This document shows, one piece after another, positions 44,008 through 51,773 of a stretch of 64,000 nt of DNA. Position 1 is the first letter of the stretch, and the number at the start of each line of letters is the position of its first letter. Location: contig NZ_QSUU01000004.1 of assembly GCF_003439125.1 (NCBI RefSeq), forward strand, positions 1 to 64,000, given 5' to 3'. Source of the DNA: Collinsella sp. OM04-5 (GTDB lineage: Bacteria > Actinomycetota > Coriobacteriia > Coriobacteriales > Coriobacteriaceae). Made by a program: the position numbers and the translations under genes. A model generated the notes under the pieces. That model ran no database searches and was not told the origin of the DNA. It saw only the letters and a program-made list of their open reading frames with translations.

Positions 44008-44970
44008 ATGGCCGAACCCCACGATAGGAAGCCGATCCTCACGATCGAGCAGCAGATAGAGCACCTCAAGCAGAAGGGCGTAGCCTTCGAGCTGTGTTCC
44101 GAGGAAGAGGCCGAGGACTACCTGCGCGACAAGTGCAACTTCTTCAAGCTCGCATCCTATCGCAAACTCTTCTCGAAATACGAGGGAGGCCCGCGCGACG
44201 GCCGCTACGTAGACCTCGACTTCGGCCAGCTACGCCTGCTCGCGGCGCTCGACCAGGAGCTACGCCACGCCCTGCTCGGCATGACGCTCGACATCGAGCA
44301 CTTCCAGAAGGTGACACTGCTTCGCGAGATGGAGGACCGTGGAGAGGACGGCTACGCCATCGTGGCCGACTACATGGCATCGCTTACCACTGCAAACAGG
44401 GAGTACCGCCTGCGCGAGCTCAAGATGAGCGGCCGCAGCCCCTACAGCTCGAGCCTCTACGCGAAGTACTCCGGCGACATGCCTGCCTGGGCCTTCCTTG
44501 AGCTCACCTCGTTCGGCACCCTCATCGACTTCGTGCGCTTCTGCGCCAGGCGATGGGGCGACAGGCGCTTCGAGGCCTCCCACTACGACCTCAAGCGCGT
44601 GAAGTCCGTCCGCAACTGCGCCGCGCACGGCTCGTGCCTGATCAACTGCTTCGCCGAGAGGGGCGCCGCCCGGGGCTCGGCGTCCAGTGGCGTCTCCCGA
44701 AGGGTCGCCGCCGTGGGAATCCCCAAGGCGACCAGGAGGAAGTGGATGGGGAATACGGCCATGCAGGAGGTCGCGACCGTGCTCGTGGCGCACTCCGGCT
44801 TGGTACCCGAGGGCTCCTCGCGCTCGCGCGCCGCATCCGAGCTCGCCGAGATGTTCGCCAGGGCCGACGGAGAAACCGAGGCGCTGCCCGACAAGGGGCC
44901 CGACGCCGCAGCTCGCTCCGCGCTCGAGTTCCTTCGCAGGTTGACAGAATCGCTCGGGTTGGTAGAATAG
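44008..44970 (+). CDS. Abi_2/AbiF-like HEPN RNase (abortive infection protein)
   Basis: 320-aa protein. The N-terminus KPILTIEQQIEHLKQKG, then a FFKLASYRKLF segment and HALLGMTLDIEHFQ, are the signature of the Abi_2 family (AbiD/AbiF). A HEPN RNase motif R202-N-C-A-A-H207 (RX4H) lies in KSVRNCAAHGSCLIN. A ~100-residue C-terminal extension is arginine/alanine-rich. AGGAG precedes the ATG. AbiF proteins are reported as RNA-cleaving toxins held in check by an adjacent non-coding RNA and as relatives of the ancestor of Cas13. Two small RNA genes follow immediately; the first has its promoter inside the last codons of this gene. Confidence 0.85.
   Translation: MAEPHDRKPILTIEQQIEHLKQKGVAFELCSEEEAEDYLRDKCNFFKLASYRKLFSKYEGGPRDGRYVDLDFGQLRLLAALDQELRHALLGMTLDIEHFQKVTLLREMEDRGEDGYAIVADYMASLTTANREYRLRELKMSGRSPYSSSLYAKYSGDMPAWAFLELTSFGTLIDFVRFCARRWGDRRFEASHYDLKRVKSVRNCAAHGSCLINCFAERGAARGSASSGVSRRVAAVGIPKATRRKWMGNTAMQEVATVLVAHSGLVPEGSSRSRAASELAEMFARADGETEALPDKGPDAAARSALEFLRRLTESLGLVE
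44941..44968 (+). promoter_or_regulatory. Promoter of small RNA 1, inside the abi 3' end
   Basis: TTGACA (44941-44946), 16-base spacer, TAGAAT (44963-44968). The -10 box overlaps the abi stop codon. It predicts a start near 44975, just before the small-RNA hairpins. Confidence 0.8.
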
Positions 44971-44974
44971 CCTG

Positions 44975-45037
44975 CAGATAGCAAAACCTTCACGGTTTTA
45001 GGGGCGGACTTGCGCAAGCGACTCTGCCCTATTTTTA
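44975..45037 (+). ncRNA. Putative antitoxin small RNA 1
   Basis: About 60 nt. A first hairpin is AAAACC / GGTTTT. A second is GGGCGGACTTG / CGACTCTGCCC (G-U pairs allowed, one mismatch), followed by ATTTTT. The second hairpin plus T-run is an intrinsic terminator. It has its own promoter. Structure and spacing are repeated in RNA 2. The role as AbiF antitoxin is inferred from family knowledge. Confidence 0.72.
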
Positions 45038-45075
45038 TATTCACTCGCTATAGGAGACGGGTGATACCTGGGTCA

Positions 45076-45103
45076 ATGACAGAACTGAGAAGCCCGGAAT
45101 AAT
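45076..45103 (+). promoter_or_regulatory. Promoter of small RNA 2
   Basis: ATGACA (45076-45081), 16-base spacer, AATAAT (45098-45103). Same spacing as the promoter of RNA 1. Both -35 boxes are followed by GAA. Confidence 0.65.
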
Positions 45104-45109
45104 GGAGCC

Positions 45110-45169
45110 AGTTAGAAACCCTCGGATTTGCGGGGCGGGATCGTGAGAGCGATTCTGCCCTATTTTTTT
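45110..45169 (+). ncRNA. Putative antitoxin small RNA 2
   Basis: About 60 nt, tandem copy of RNA 1. A first short hairpin is AAACCC / GGATTT. The terminator hairpin is GGGCGGGATCG / CGATTCTGCCC with TGAGAG loop, then seven T. Stem bases differ from RNA 1 but pairing is kept (GACTTG/CGACTC versus GGATCG/CGATTC), so structure rather than sequence is conserved. Confidence 0.7.
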
Positions 45170-45344
45170 CCTCCGTCTGCCCCAAACCAAGTATTTCGAA
45201 GATAGCCTGTAGGTGTCCTCCTGGGCGCCTTTTATTTTCAGGGAATCGGCCGCTTCATGAACGAGCGACCGGCTTGACCTAGATCGAACCGCCTTCATCT
45301 CCGCCTAGGCGCCGGCGATCAACATCGTAAATCCGCGCGTGCTA

Positions 45345-45440
45345 CAATGCGGGCACCAGAGATGAAAACACAGTCCCCGTCGGGTAGTCGTGGGCGTGCG
45401 GGAGTCCGCATCAGTAACCTGCCTCCTTGGTTGTCCCTTC
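45345..45440 (+). promoter_or_regulatory. yjdF riboswitch
   Basis: The leader of the yjdF gene contains GATGAAAACACAGTCCCCGT and CAGTAACCTGCCTCC, which I recognise as conserved blocks of the yjdF RNA motif (azaaromatic-responsive riboswitch). TACAAT at 45343-45348 is the likely -10 box. The AAAGGAGG site of yjdF lies about 20 bases after the motif, suggesting translational control. Confidence 0.72.
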
Positions 45441-45475
45441 TCTGCATGGTCATCTACATAAAGGAGGAACCAACC

Positions 45476-45895
45476 ATGCAGATCAGCGTGTCATCCACCC
45501 TGACCGTATATCACGACGGCCAATTCTGGGTCGGGCTGGCGGAGCATGTCGAGGACGGCAGATACGGCGCCGCCCGCATCGTCTTCGGTGCAGAACCGTC
45601 CAATGAGGAAATCCTGCAATTCGTTACAAGCAAATGGGCGAAGCTCTCGTTCTTCGGTGACGAGGCCACGGAAACAAGCAAGCCCGCGAAGAATCCCAAG
45701 CGACGCGCTCGCGAGGCAGCGAAAGCCCTTAAGCGGCCCGCGGTGAGCACCAAGGCACAACAGGCGCTCGCAGCACAGCGGGAAGCGATGAAGCGGGAAT
45801 CGGCCCGCGCAAGAAGCCAGTGTCGCGCGGATGAGGCGGAGGCGCGCTTCGAGCAGCGGAAGCTGAAGCGCAAGCAGAAGCATCGTGGGCATTGA
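45476..45895 (+). CDS. yjdF: YjdF-family protein
   Basis: 139-aa protein. It opens STLTVYHDGQFWVGLAEHVE, then DGRYGAARIVFGAEPSNEEI and FVTSKWAKLSF, matching the YjdF family (DUF2992). The C-terminus is a basic, lysine/arginine-rich helical tail (KNPKRRAREAAKALKRP and later KLKRKQKHRGH). YjdF genes are regularly controlled by the yjdF riboswitch, and one is seen just upstream. The biochemical role is unknown; response to toxic azaaromatic compounds is the usual proposal. Start set by AAAGGAGG. Confidence 0.88.
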   Translation: MQISVSSTLTVYHDGQFWVGLAEHVEDGRYGAARIVFGAEPSNEEILQFVTSKWAKLSFFGDEATETSKPAKNPKRRAREAAKALKRPAVSTKAQQALAAQREAMKRESARARSQCRADEAEARFEQRKLKRKQKHRGH

Positions 45896-46103
45896 TCGCC
45901 ATGTGCAGCAAGGCAGACCATATACAGCAGTGGGGCCAGTTCCACTTGAAGCCGACGCCGCGTAGACGCTGATGGTGACGGCTATGCACGGGCACGGGCG
46001 AGCCACTGCACTTCACAGCTTGTTTCTCAAGCATTTGGGACGCACACGCGGCGTTCAAAAATGCGGAGCGACTCCGCATGGCTCGAGACTGAGCCGAGGT
46101 GCC

Positions 46104-46553
46104 CTACTTCTCGCCCTCCAGCAGCCCCACGATACGGTCGATGTCGACGGCGAAGCGGGGCCTTCCCTCGCGCTCGTAGCGGTCGAGGTACGCCTGGCAC
46201 TCGGAGACAATGCGCTTGGTGTTGCCGTCGATGATGCGCTGGAGCGTCTCGTAGTAGGCCGAGCCCTCGGTCCTGAAGCGGCGCTGGTAGGACTTGGTTA
46301 TGGGGAACATCTTGATGTAGTGGATGCCGTGGCGACAGCACGGGCGCGTCGTGGGGCGGGGTGGCAACGCAAAGTACTGGTCTTTGGGCACGTTGGGGGC
46401 GATGTTGGAATGCAGCGGTACGGCGAAGTCCCTGCGCTTCCCGCGGAAACGCAGCCTCACCACCACGATGCAGGGGAGATTGTGCTTAAGCATGAGCTCG
46501 CGGTCGCCCTCGACGAGGTCAAAGAAGTCCTGGGAGATGGATACGACCTTCAC
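46104..46553 (-). CDS. Possible ToxN/AbiQ-like type III toxin
   Basis: 149-aa protein. It has LPCIVVVRLRFRGKRRDFAV, PLHSNI, YFALPPRPTTR and RHGIHYIKMFPITKSY, with a helical C-terminus VDIDRIVGLLEGEK. The combination of a short length and a P-x-I-V-V...F-A-V-P-L-x-S-N core recalls ToxN/AbiQ endoRNases. The assignment is by memory and tentative. GTG at 46553 has GAAGAGG eight bases upstream. A strong hairpin lies just before, where type III systems place an attenuator. I did not find the tandem antitoxin-RNA repeats expected of a full system. Confidence 0.45.
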   Translation of the reverse strand: MKVVSISQDFFDLVEGDRELMLKHNLPCIVVVRLRFRGKRRDFAVPLHSNIAPNVPKDQYFALPPRPTTRPCCRHGIHYIKMFPITKSYQRRFRTEGSAYYETLQRIIDGNTKRIVSECQAYLDRYEREGRPRFAVDIDRIVGLLEGEK

Positions 46554-46577
46554 CGGTTGCGCCTCTTCATACGAAGT

Positions 46578-46601
46578 GGGGCCCGCATCGCTGCAGGCCC
46601 C
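46578..46601 (-). promoter_or_regulatory. Leader hairpin of the ToxN-like gene
   Basis: GGGGCC / GGCCCC stem extended by GCA / TGC around a short loop, 25 bases upstream of the GTG start. A TAGAAT box lies about 13 bases further upstream (near 46614-46619). Possible attenuator. Confidence 0.5.
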
Positions 46602-46817
46602 TACAGGTGGGCGATATTCTACGCCTTGCGGCACCCCGTCGCCCACGGAGGTTAAACGTACACGTAAGCCGTACTCTGAAAGCCGCGGCTTCCGGCAAGT
46701 AGTTTATGCCACGAAAGGTCGCTTTCAACGCGCATAGCTCGCAAAATAACACTCGCTGGGCCGTCACCCCTGGCAGTTGCCCTCCAATCTTCATTGGAGT
46801 CAGCAGGTCAATTCATA

Positions 46818-46869
46818 TAGTTATGGGGGGGGTATCCTAAAGGAAATCAAATTTATACCCCCATAACTA
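46818..46869. repeat. TAGTTATGGGGG / CCCCCATAACTA inverted repeat
   Basis: Arms of about 15 bp (the left arm carries eight G, the right five C) separated by 20 bases, ten bases from the att-like core at 46879. Possibly an island-end structure or terminator. The rest of 46870-47100 holds no supported gene. Confidence 0.6.
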
Positions 46870-46878
46870 AGGAATTTT

Positions 46879-46900
46879 CTATTCCCACTCAATGACTAGG
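46879..46900 (-). repeat. guaA 3'-end-like att core, copy 1
   Basis: CTATTCCCACTCAATGAC, reverse complement ending ATT-GAG-TGG-GAA-TAG. That spells I-E-W-E-stop, the last codons of GMP synthase. No guaA precedes it. Interpreted as an attachment-site remnant left by integration at guaA. Confidence 0.6.
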
Positions 46901-47111
46901 GCCCTGGTGTAATTGGCTGGATCACCGTTCCGGGAACCGGTATCGACCTACCTGTCCGCCGAGCTCTTTCTTCAGCTCCAGCCTAGTATCTGATTCGCGC
47001 CGTTATAAGCGAAAACCGAAGAGATGCGTCTTAGCCAAGAAAAGAAGGTTAGCCTCATCTTACTGCATGATTCGTGTGTTATAGTTAGATGGCTCTAACT
47101 GTTTGGGGGCG

Positions 47112-47747
47112 ATGGCCATGCACGAACGCAAGGACTTCTGGGACAGGAATGCTGGTCGGTACGACCGTTTCATGCGAAACGACCGGGCGGCGTATGAGAA
47201 GATGTATGGGCTGATCCGGCCGGTGGTGAAAGCAAAGACCGTGCTGGAGGTTGCCACCGGCACGGGGCTCATCGCAAAGAGCGTCGTGGATGCGGCGGCG
47301 CGCATCGAGGCTACGGACGCCTCTGCAAAGATGATCCTTGAAGCAAAGCGGGACAATCAATCCGCAAAGCTGCACTTTTCCGTACAAGATATGTTCCGCC
47401 TGCCCTATGCACAGAAGTCCTTCGAAGTGGTGATCGTGTCCAACGCACTTCACATAGTGCCGCATCCGGAAAAGGCCCTGCAAGAAATCAGGCGGGTGCT
47501 GAAGGACGTCGGCGTGCTCATCGCGCCAACCTTCACCCACGCGGGGAACTCGGTTTCCGGCAAGGCAAAAGCCTTTTTCATGAGTATGGCGGGATTCCCC
47601 CTCCACAGCGGGTGGACAAGCGAGGAATACCTGCGTTTCCTGCGTCAAAACGGCTGGGCGGTGCGGAAAAGCGCGGTGCTGAAGGCCTCGTTCCCGTTGA
47701 CCTATGCGGAATGCACGAAATCGGAGGGGCCAGATGTCGTTCTTTGA
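47112..47747 (+). CDS. Class I SAM-dependent methyltransferase 1
   Basis: 211-aa methyltransferase: DFWDRNAGRYDRFM, SAM motif I VLEVATGTGLIAKS, acidic motif II IEATDAS, and FEVVIVSNALHIVPHPEKAL. It is UbiE/Methyltransf_11-like. It overlaps the next methyltransferase gene by 14 bases. A GGGGGCG site precedes ATG at 47112. Substrate unknown. Confidence 0.85.
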   Translation: MAMHERKDFWDRNAGRYDRFMRNDRAAYEKMYGLIRPVVKAKTVLEVATGTGLIAKSVVDAAARIEATDASAKMILEAKRDNQSAKLHFSVQDMFRLPYAQKSFEVVIVSNALHIVPHPEKALQEIRRVLKDVGVLIAPTFTHAGNSVSGKAKAFFMSMAGFPLHSGWTSEEYLRFLRQNGWAVRKSAVLKASFPLTYAECTKSEGPDVVL

Positions 47748-48339
47748 AAACACCCGCAAGCCCGTGGGCCTCGGCGGAAAACTTATGGTTGCCATGATGA
47801 ACCTGGGCCACAGCCCTGTGGCGCGGTGGGGACTTCGATTTCTACGACTTGCGCCAAATGCCAAGGTGCTGGATTGCGGCTGCGGCGGCGGGGCGAATAT
47901 AAAACGGCTGCTGAAAAAATGCCCGCATGGCGTCGTCAAGGGCGTCGACTATTCGCCCGTCAGCGTGGAGAAGACTAGAAAGCTCAACCGAGTTGCAATT
48001 CAGGAGGGGCGTTGCGCCGTTCTGCAAGGCAGTGTGGCGGATATGGTGTTTGAGGATAGCTACTTCGATGCCGCCACGGCCTTTGAGACCGTCTATTTTT
48101 GGCCTGATTTGCCCCGATGCCTCCGTGAGGTCTGGCGGACGCTGAAGCCAGGCGGGACAATTCTCATCTGCAACGAGAGCAATGGCGATACGGACAAGGA
48201 CGAGAGGTGGACGCAGATCATCGGCGGCATGACCATCTACAAGGACATTGAATTAAAGGCGTATCTGGAGCAGGCGGGTTTTCACGAGGTGCAGATACGC
48301 AAAAAGAAAAAGTGGCTCTGCATCACGGCGCGGAAGTAA
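47734..48339 (+). CDS. Class I SAM-dependent methyltransferase 2
   Basis: 201-aa methyltransferase: VLDCGCGGGANIKRLLKK, VKGVDYSPVSVE, FDAATAFETVYFWPD and LKPGGTILICNE. The ATG at 47734 has GGAGG six bases upstream, inside the end of the previous gene. Similar in style to Firmicutes Methyltransf_11 proteins. Substrate unknown. Confidence 0.87.
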   Translation: MSFFENTRKPVGLGGKLMVAMMNLGHSPVARWGLRFLRLAPNAKVLDCGCGGGANIKRLLKKCPHGVVKGVDYSPVSVEKTRKLNRVAIQEGRCAVLQGSVADMVFEDSYFDAATAFETVYFWPDLPRCLREVWRTLKPGGTILICNESNGDTDKDERWTQIIGGMTIYKDIELKAYLEQAGFHEVQIRKKKKWLCITARK

Positions 48340-48453
48340 GGGCATCAAGCACGGGCATTTTTGCATCCATCCTGCACATGAGTTAGGCATGCCGGTCATA
48401 GCGGCTGTGCTGGCGGCAATTATGACAGTTTTTATTCACTGAGGAAGAAACCT

Positions 48454-49284
48454 ATGAAATGTAAAATTGAGAAAAACACCGTGCAGGAGACGCTGATCCT
48501 CCCGCTGTATTCCCGGAAGCTGTGTACGGAGTTGTACCCGAACCTTTACAAGGATGAAACAGCGGTTCGTCTGCTCGGCCAGATCGACTACGACTTTTCA
48601 GAGGCAGAGAAAAACTCCCGCAGCCTGATGCAGCGCTTTGGTGCGCTGGAGGTGGCCATGCGGCAGGGTGATCTTGCTTTCGAGGTGCGGGATTATCTGA
48701 AAGACCACCCCAATGCGGCGGTGGTCAATCTGGGCTGCGGGCTGGACAACACCGGCAGAACCTGCGACAACGGTAGATGCAAGATCTACAATCTGGACTT
48801 CCCGGATGTGATTGCCTTGCGGCAGCAGCTGCTGCCCGCCGGGGATCGAGAACAAAATATCCCCTGCGACCTGAAAGACACCGCATGGTTTGGCAAAATC
48901 GATGCCTCCGGCGGGGCGGTGTTCTTTGCCTCCGGAGTGTTCTATTACTTTCTGACCCAGCAGGTCCGGGAACTGGTGCGGGGGATGGCGGACGCTTTCC
49001 CCGGCGGTGTGCTGGTCTTTGATGCTGCCAATCGGACGGCAGTAAAGATGATCGCAAAAACATGGCTTAAGACTGCAAAAATCAAGGATGTGGGGGCATA
49101 TTTTGCGGTTTCGGATGCCGCCAAGGAAATCGGCACGTGGAACAGCCGTCTGCAGGTCACAAGTCGCGGCTATATGCTGGGTTACAACGATTTGAGAGAC
49201 CCTTCTGTCAGCGGCTTTTTCCGGTTTCTCGCAAGGGTCGGTGACAACGGGATGAAAATGCAAATCGTGAAAATAAGATTTTGA
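48454..49284 (+). CDS. Leucine carboxyl/TcmP-like O-methyltransferase
   Basis: 276-aa methyltransferase of the LCM/TcmP type. ETLILPLYSRKLCTELYPNL at the N-terminus and VVNLGCGLDNTG (SAM site) are seen. IYNLDFPDVIALRQQLLP and FFASGVFYYFLTQQ follow. The family methylates carboxyl or hydroxyl groups in proteins or polyketides. It lies 114 bp after methyltransferase 2 on the same strand. GAGGAAGAAACCT precedes the ATG. Lower GC than the backbone suggests import. Confidence 0.85.
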   Translation: MKCKIEKNTVQETLILPLYSRKLCTELYPNLYKDETAVRLLGQIDYDFSEAEKNSRSLMQRFGALEVAMRQGDLAFEVRDYLKDHPNAAVVNLGCGLDNTGRTCDNGRCKIYNLDFPDVIALRQQLLPAGDREQNIPCDLKDTAWFGKIDASGGAVFFASGVFYYFLTQQVRELVRGMADAFPGGVLVFDAANRTAVKMIAKTWLKTAKIKDVGAYFAVSDAAKEIGTWNSRLQVTSRGYMLGYNDLRDPSVSGFFRFLARVGDNGMKMQIVKIRF

Positions 49285-49371
49285 GAGGCAAAAAACGAAG
49301 CGCATTCACTTTGACGTTGAAGAAGACGGATTTTACGGCGCATATTGGGCGTGCAAGGGCACGCATACAGC

Positions 49372-49405
49372 AGCGGGCACGGATTCGATTGAAACCGTGC
49401 CCGCT
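49372..49405 (+). terminator. Hairpin after the methyltransferase genes
   Basis: Perfect AGCGGGCACGG / CCGTGCCCGCT stem with a 12-base loop, about 90 bases after the third methyltransferase. No T-run. 49285-49697 otherwise contains the att-like repeat at 49439 and no gene. Confidence 0.65.
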
Positions 49406-49438
49406 ATCTGATACTATATTATTATATCGAACGTCTGT

Positions 49439-49545
49439 TCTATTCCAACTCAATAGTTAAAAACTCTCTCCGGTTTGTTCCAGTTTGCCGCAGTTCGCAC
49501 CAGTTTGTCCCATTTACACCCAGTCTCAAAATCGCCGTGAATCCA
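49439..49545. repeat. Island-end direct repeat, left copy, with guaA-like core
   Basis: About 105 bp: a core CTATTCCAACTCAATAGTTA, then iterated CCAGTTTG-like units at roughly 10-bp spacing, then CCCAGTCTCAAAATCGCCGT. It matches 53142-53241 over its length, with one extra ~10-bp unit. It lies on the other side of the DUF262/KAP pair. Confidence 0.8.
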
Positions 49546-49697
49546 TGGGGCCAAATCTGGGTCACGGATTTCGGGGCGGGGCAGGGTGTTTTAGCGGGTC
49601 AAGGTGGGTCACGGCAAACTGCGATAGCAGCTAATGATCACATGGACATTGCATGTCAGAGGAGGCAGGGTAGAGAAGCCTCTACAGGCCCCAGCAG

Positions 49698-51764
49698 CTA
49701 CGATGGATCCCCGACCTTCGACTTGTACAGCTCGATCAGAAGCTCTGAGCAGTCAATGCCCGCTGCCTCAAAAACGATCTTCAGCGTTTCGATTTTCACA
49801 TAAGTCGAGCTTCCGGGATTGAAGTAGATTCCCTCACCGACTTTGAAGCAATAGTCGCTTTCTTTCCATGAGAAATACCTTCCCGGGAAGTCCGAGCCCT
49901 CAGGGACGAACTTATGGAAGACGACTGGATCAAGCTCGTAAACCATGGAAAGCACGCCGCAGATCATGTCAACCCAGGTCTTCGCCGTGAAGCGAGATCC
50001 CATGAAGCTGTATGCGGCGATCTGCCTGCCGGTGAACGAGAAATCATCGTCGAGGGCATGCTCCTCGTAGGCGTCGTTGCCCCACTCGAAGTCGGACTCG
50101 ATGGATGGCCAAAGCTCAAGGAACTTCCTCTTCATGAGCTCGTTGCGAGCCTTCAGCTGCTCCTCGCCCCAGGCCTCCTGCTGGCAGACGAAGCCGTTGA
50201 TCCTGAAGCCAGACTGCTTGAAGCCGTTCTCCATGTCCCGCTTCTCGGCAAAGCGCCTGTTGCTGTATTTGGAGTTGTATGCGGTAAGCGTCAGATTCGC
50301 CATGCTGTTCAGCCACCTTGCGTGAATTGCGGCGAACTCAACGCCCAAATCCTGCTGCCAGCTTGTCGAAAGCGTCTGGGGCATGATGTGCTCAATGCTG
50401 AAAGACTCATCGCGAAGGTTGTCGACGACGTTGACCCTTTCGAGGCTGTCTCCGTTTTCAAGACGATCGAAGAGGTAGTACTTGTAGCTCGCGATCCTGT
50501 AGAAGTCCCTCTCTTCGAACGCTTGAATGAACTCGGCGTCGTCGGGGAAGTGGCCGCTGCCCTCCTTGGAGAGGAGAACTTTGTTCAACACGTCAGGATA
50601 TGAACCGCCGTCTTTGACGCCTCTCAAAACCTCGCTGTGCAGAGTCTCGAAGACCTTGTTGAGCGCATTTGTGGGAACCTTGCAGACCCAGCGCCTGAAA
50701 AGGTAGGTCTCGACGGATTTGAGCGCCTCGATCACCTGCTGGTCGCTGATTCCTCCACAGCGCCTGTATTCGAATAGATTAAGCGTGAACGGGTTCATGA
50801 CGCTCATGTCCAGCAGAATAAGTCGCCTCAAAACCGCATCAAGCCGATGGTTTCCAGAATCGGCGTCGTTAATCGCCTTGTAATGCTTTGAGTACTTAAG
50901 AAGTTCCTCAAGCAGGACTTTCGTATCGAATGCCTCCGCTTTTACATAGTCCTTGAACACGGAATAGACCTTCTTGATTGCGGGGGTCTTCCTGCGGACG
51001 GCAGCAAGCCAATCACGAGCAAAGGAGCTTACGTCGTAGCCGGTATTCTTCTCGATCTCGTTCCAGTACTGCTCGTAATACTCTTCCTGCATTTGGGCAT
51101 CCAGACCCATGAGGATAAAGTTGCGGATCTTGTCGCCCTCGTTCAGGTCGAGGCCTGTCGAGTTGAGGCTCTCGAAGATTCGCTGGGCGTCATCCTCCTT
51201 GTCAAGCTTGATGTCGATGATCATCAGGCGCTCGATGGCATCGCGCAGCTGATCGGCCGTCAGCCTTGTCTTGTCGATACGGCCGCAGAAATAGATGTAA
51301 TTCTGGGTTACGTTGGAGTCCTGGATGAACTTCTCTGCGTCAGCGGAGTAAAGCGCCTCAAAGGCAGCCTGGTCGTCCTTGATGAGCTTCAGCTTCAGCT
51401 TTCGCTCGGACTTATGCCATTTGTCGATGAGGTATTCCTCGTTGATCATGTCGGCCAGATTGTCGTCTTCGGAGGCGATGGCGCCTTCCCTGAGCTTGCT
51501 CACAAGCGCAAGGAGAAGGAGGTAAGACGTGGTGATCCTTTGCTGGCCATCGATGACGATGCGTGTGTCGGGGCCATCTGCTTTGGAGACGATGCTTCCA
51601 AAGAAATGACTCTCCACGCCTTCTGAAATGACATCCTCGAGGTCGTCGAACAATTGCTTGCAGTTTTCGATCTTCCAGTCGTAGTTGCGCTGATAGACGG
51701 GGATAACAAATCGAGTTTTCGTGCCTTCGAGCAAGTTAAGAAGGTATCGTTCTTCGCCTTTCAT
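49698..51764 (-). CDS. DUF262 + DUF1524 (GmrSD-like) protein
   Basis: 688-aa protein. The N-terminal DUF262 domain opens LLEGTKTRFVIPVYQRNYDW and has the nucleotide-related DGQQRITTSYLLLL motif. A long helical middle is followed by a C-terminal DUF1524-like HNH region (SIEHIMPQTLS, NSMANLTLTAYNSKYSN). A final small domain of about 130 residues follows. Such proteins include the modification-dependent nuclease GmrSD and many defence genes. The downstream end of the KAP ATPase gene is ten bases away on the same strand, so the two are likely co-transcribed. Confidence 0.85.
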   Translation of the reverse strand: MKGEERYLLNLLEGTKTRFVIPVYQRNYDWKIENCKQLFDDLEDVISEGVESHFFGSIVSKADGPDTRIVIDGQQRITTSYLLLLALVSKLREGAIASEDDNLADMINEEYLIDKWHKSERKLKLKLIKDDQAAFEALYSADAEKFIQDSNVTQNYIYFCGRIDKTRLTADQLRDAIERLMIIDIKLDKEDDAQRIFESLNSTGLDLNEGDKIRNFILMGLDAQMQEEYYEQYWNEIEKNTGYDVSSFARDWLAAVRRKTPAIKKVYSVFKDYVKAEAFDTKVLLEELLKYSKHYKAINDADSGNHRLDAVLRRLILLDMSVMNPFTLNLFEYRRCGGISDQQVIEALKSVETYLFRRWVCKVPTNALNKVFETLHSEVLRGVKDGGSYPDVLNKVLLSKEGSGHFPDDAEFIQAFEERDFYRIASYKYYLFDRLENGDSLERVNVVDNLRDESFSIEHIMPQTLSTSWQQDLGVEFAAIHARWLNSMANLTLTAYNSKYSNRRFAEKRDMENGFKQSGFRINGFVCQQEAWGEEQLKARNELMKRKFLELWPSIESDFEWGNDAYEEHALDDDFSFTGRQIAAYSFMGSRFTAKTWVDMICGVLSMVYELDPVVFHKFVPEGSDFPGRYFSWKESDYCFKVGEGIYFNPGSSTYVKIETLKIVFEAAGIDCSELLIELYKSKVGDPS

Positions 51765-51773
51765 CTGTTACTC

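Noticed and set aside
44008..44970. Abi-like protein considered as a Cas13
   Set aside because: Only one RX4H motif, 320 residues and no CRISPR repeats; Abi_2/AbiF fits better.
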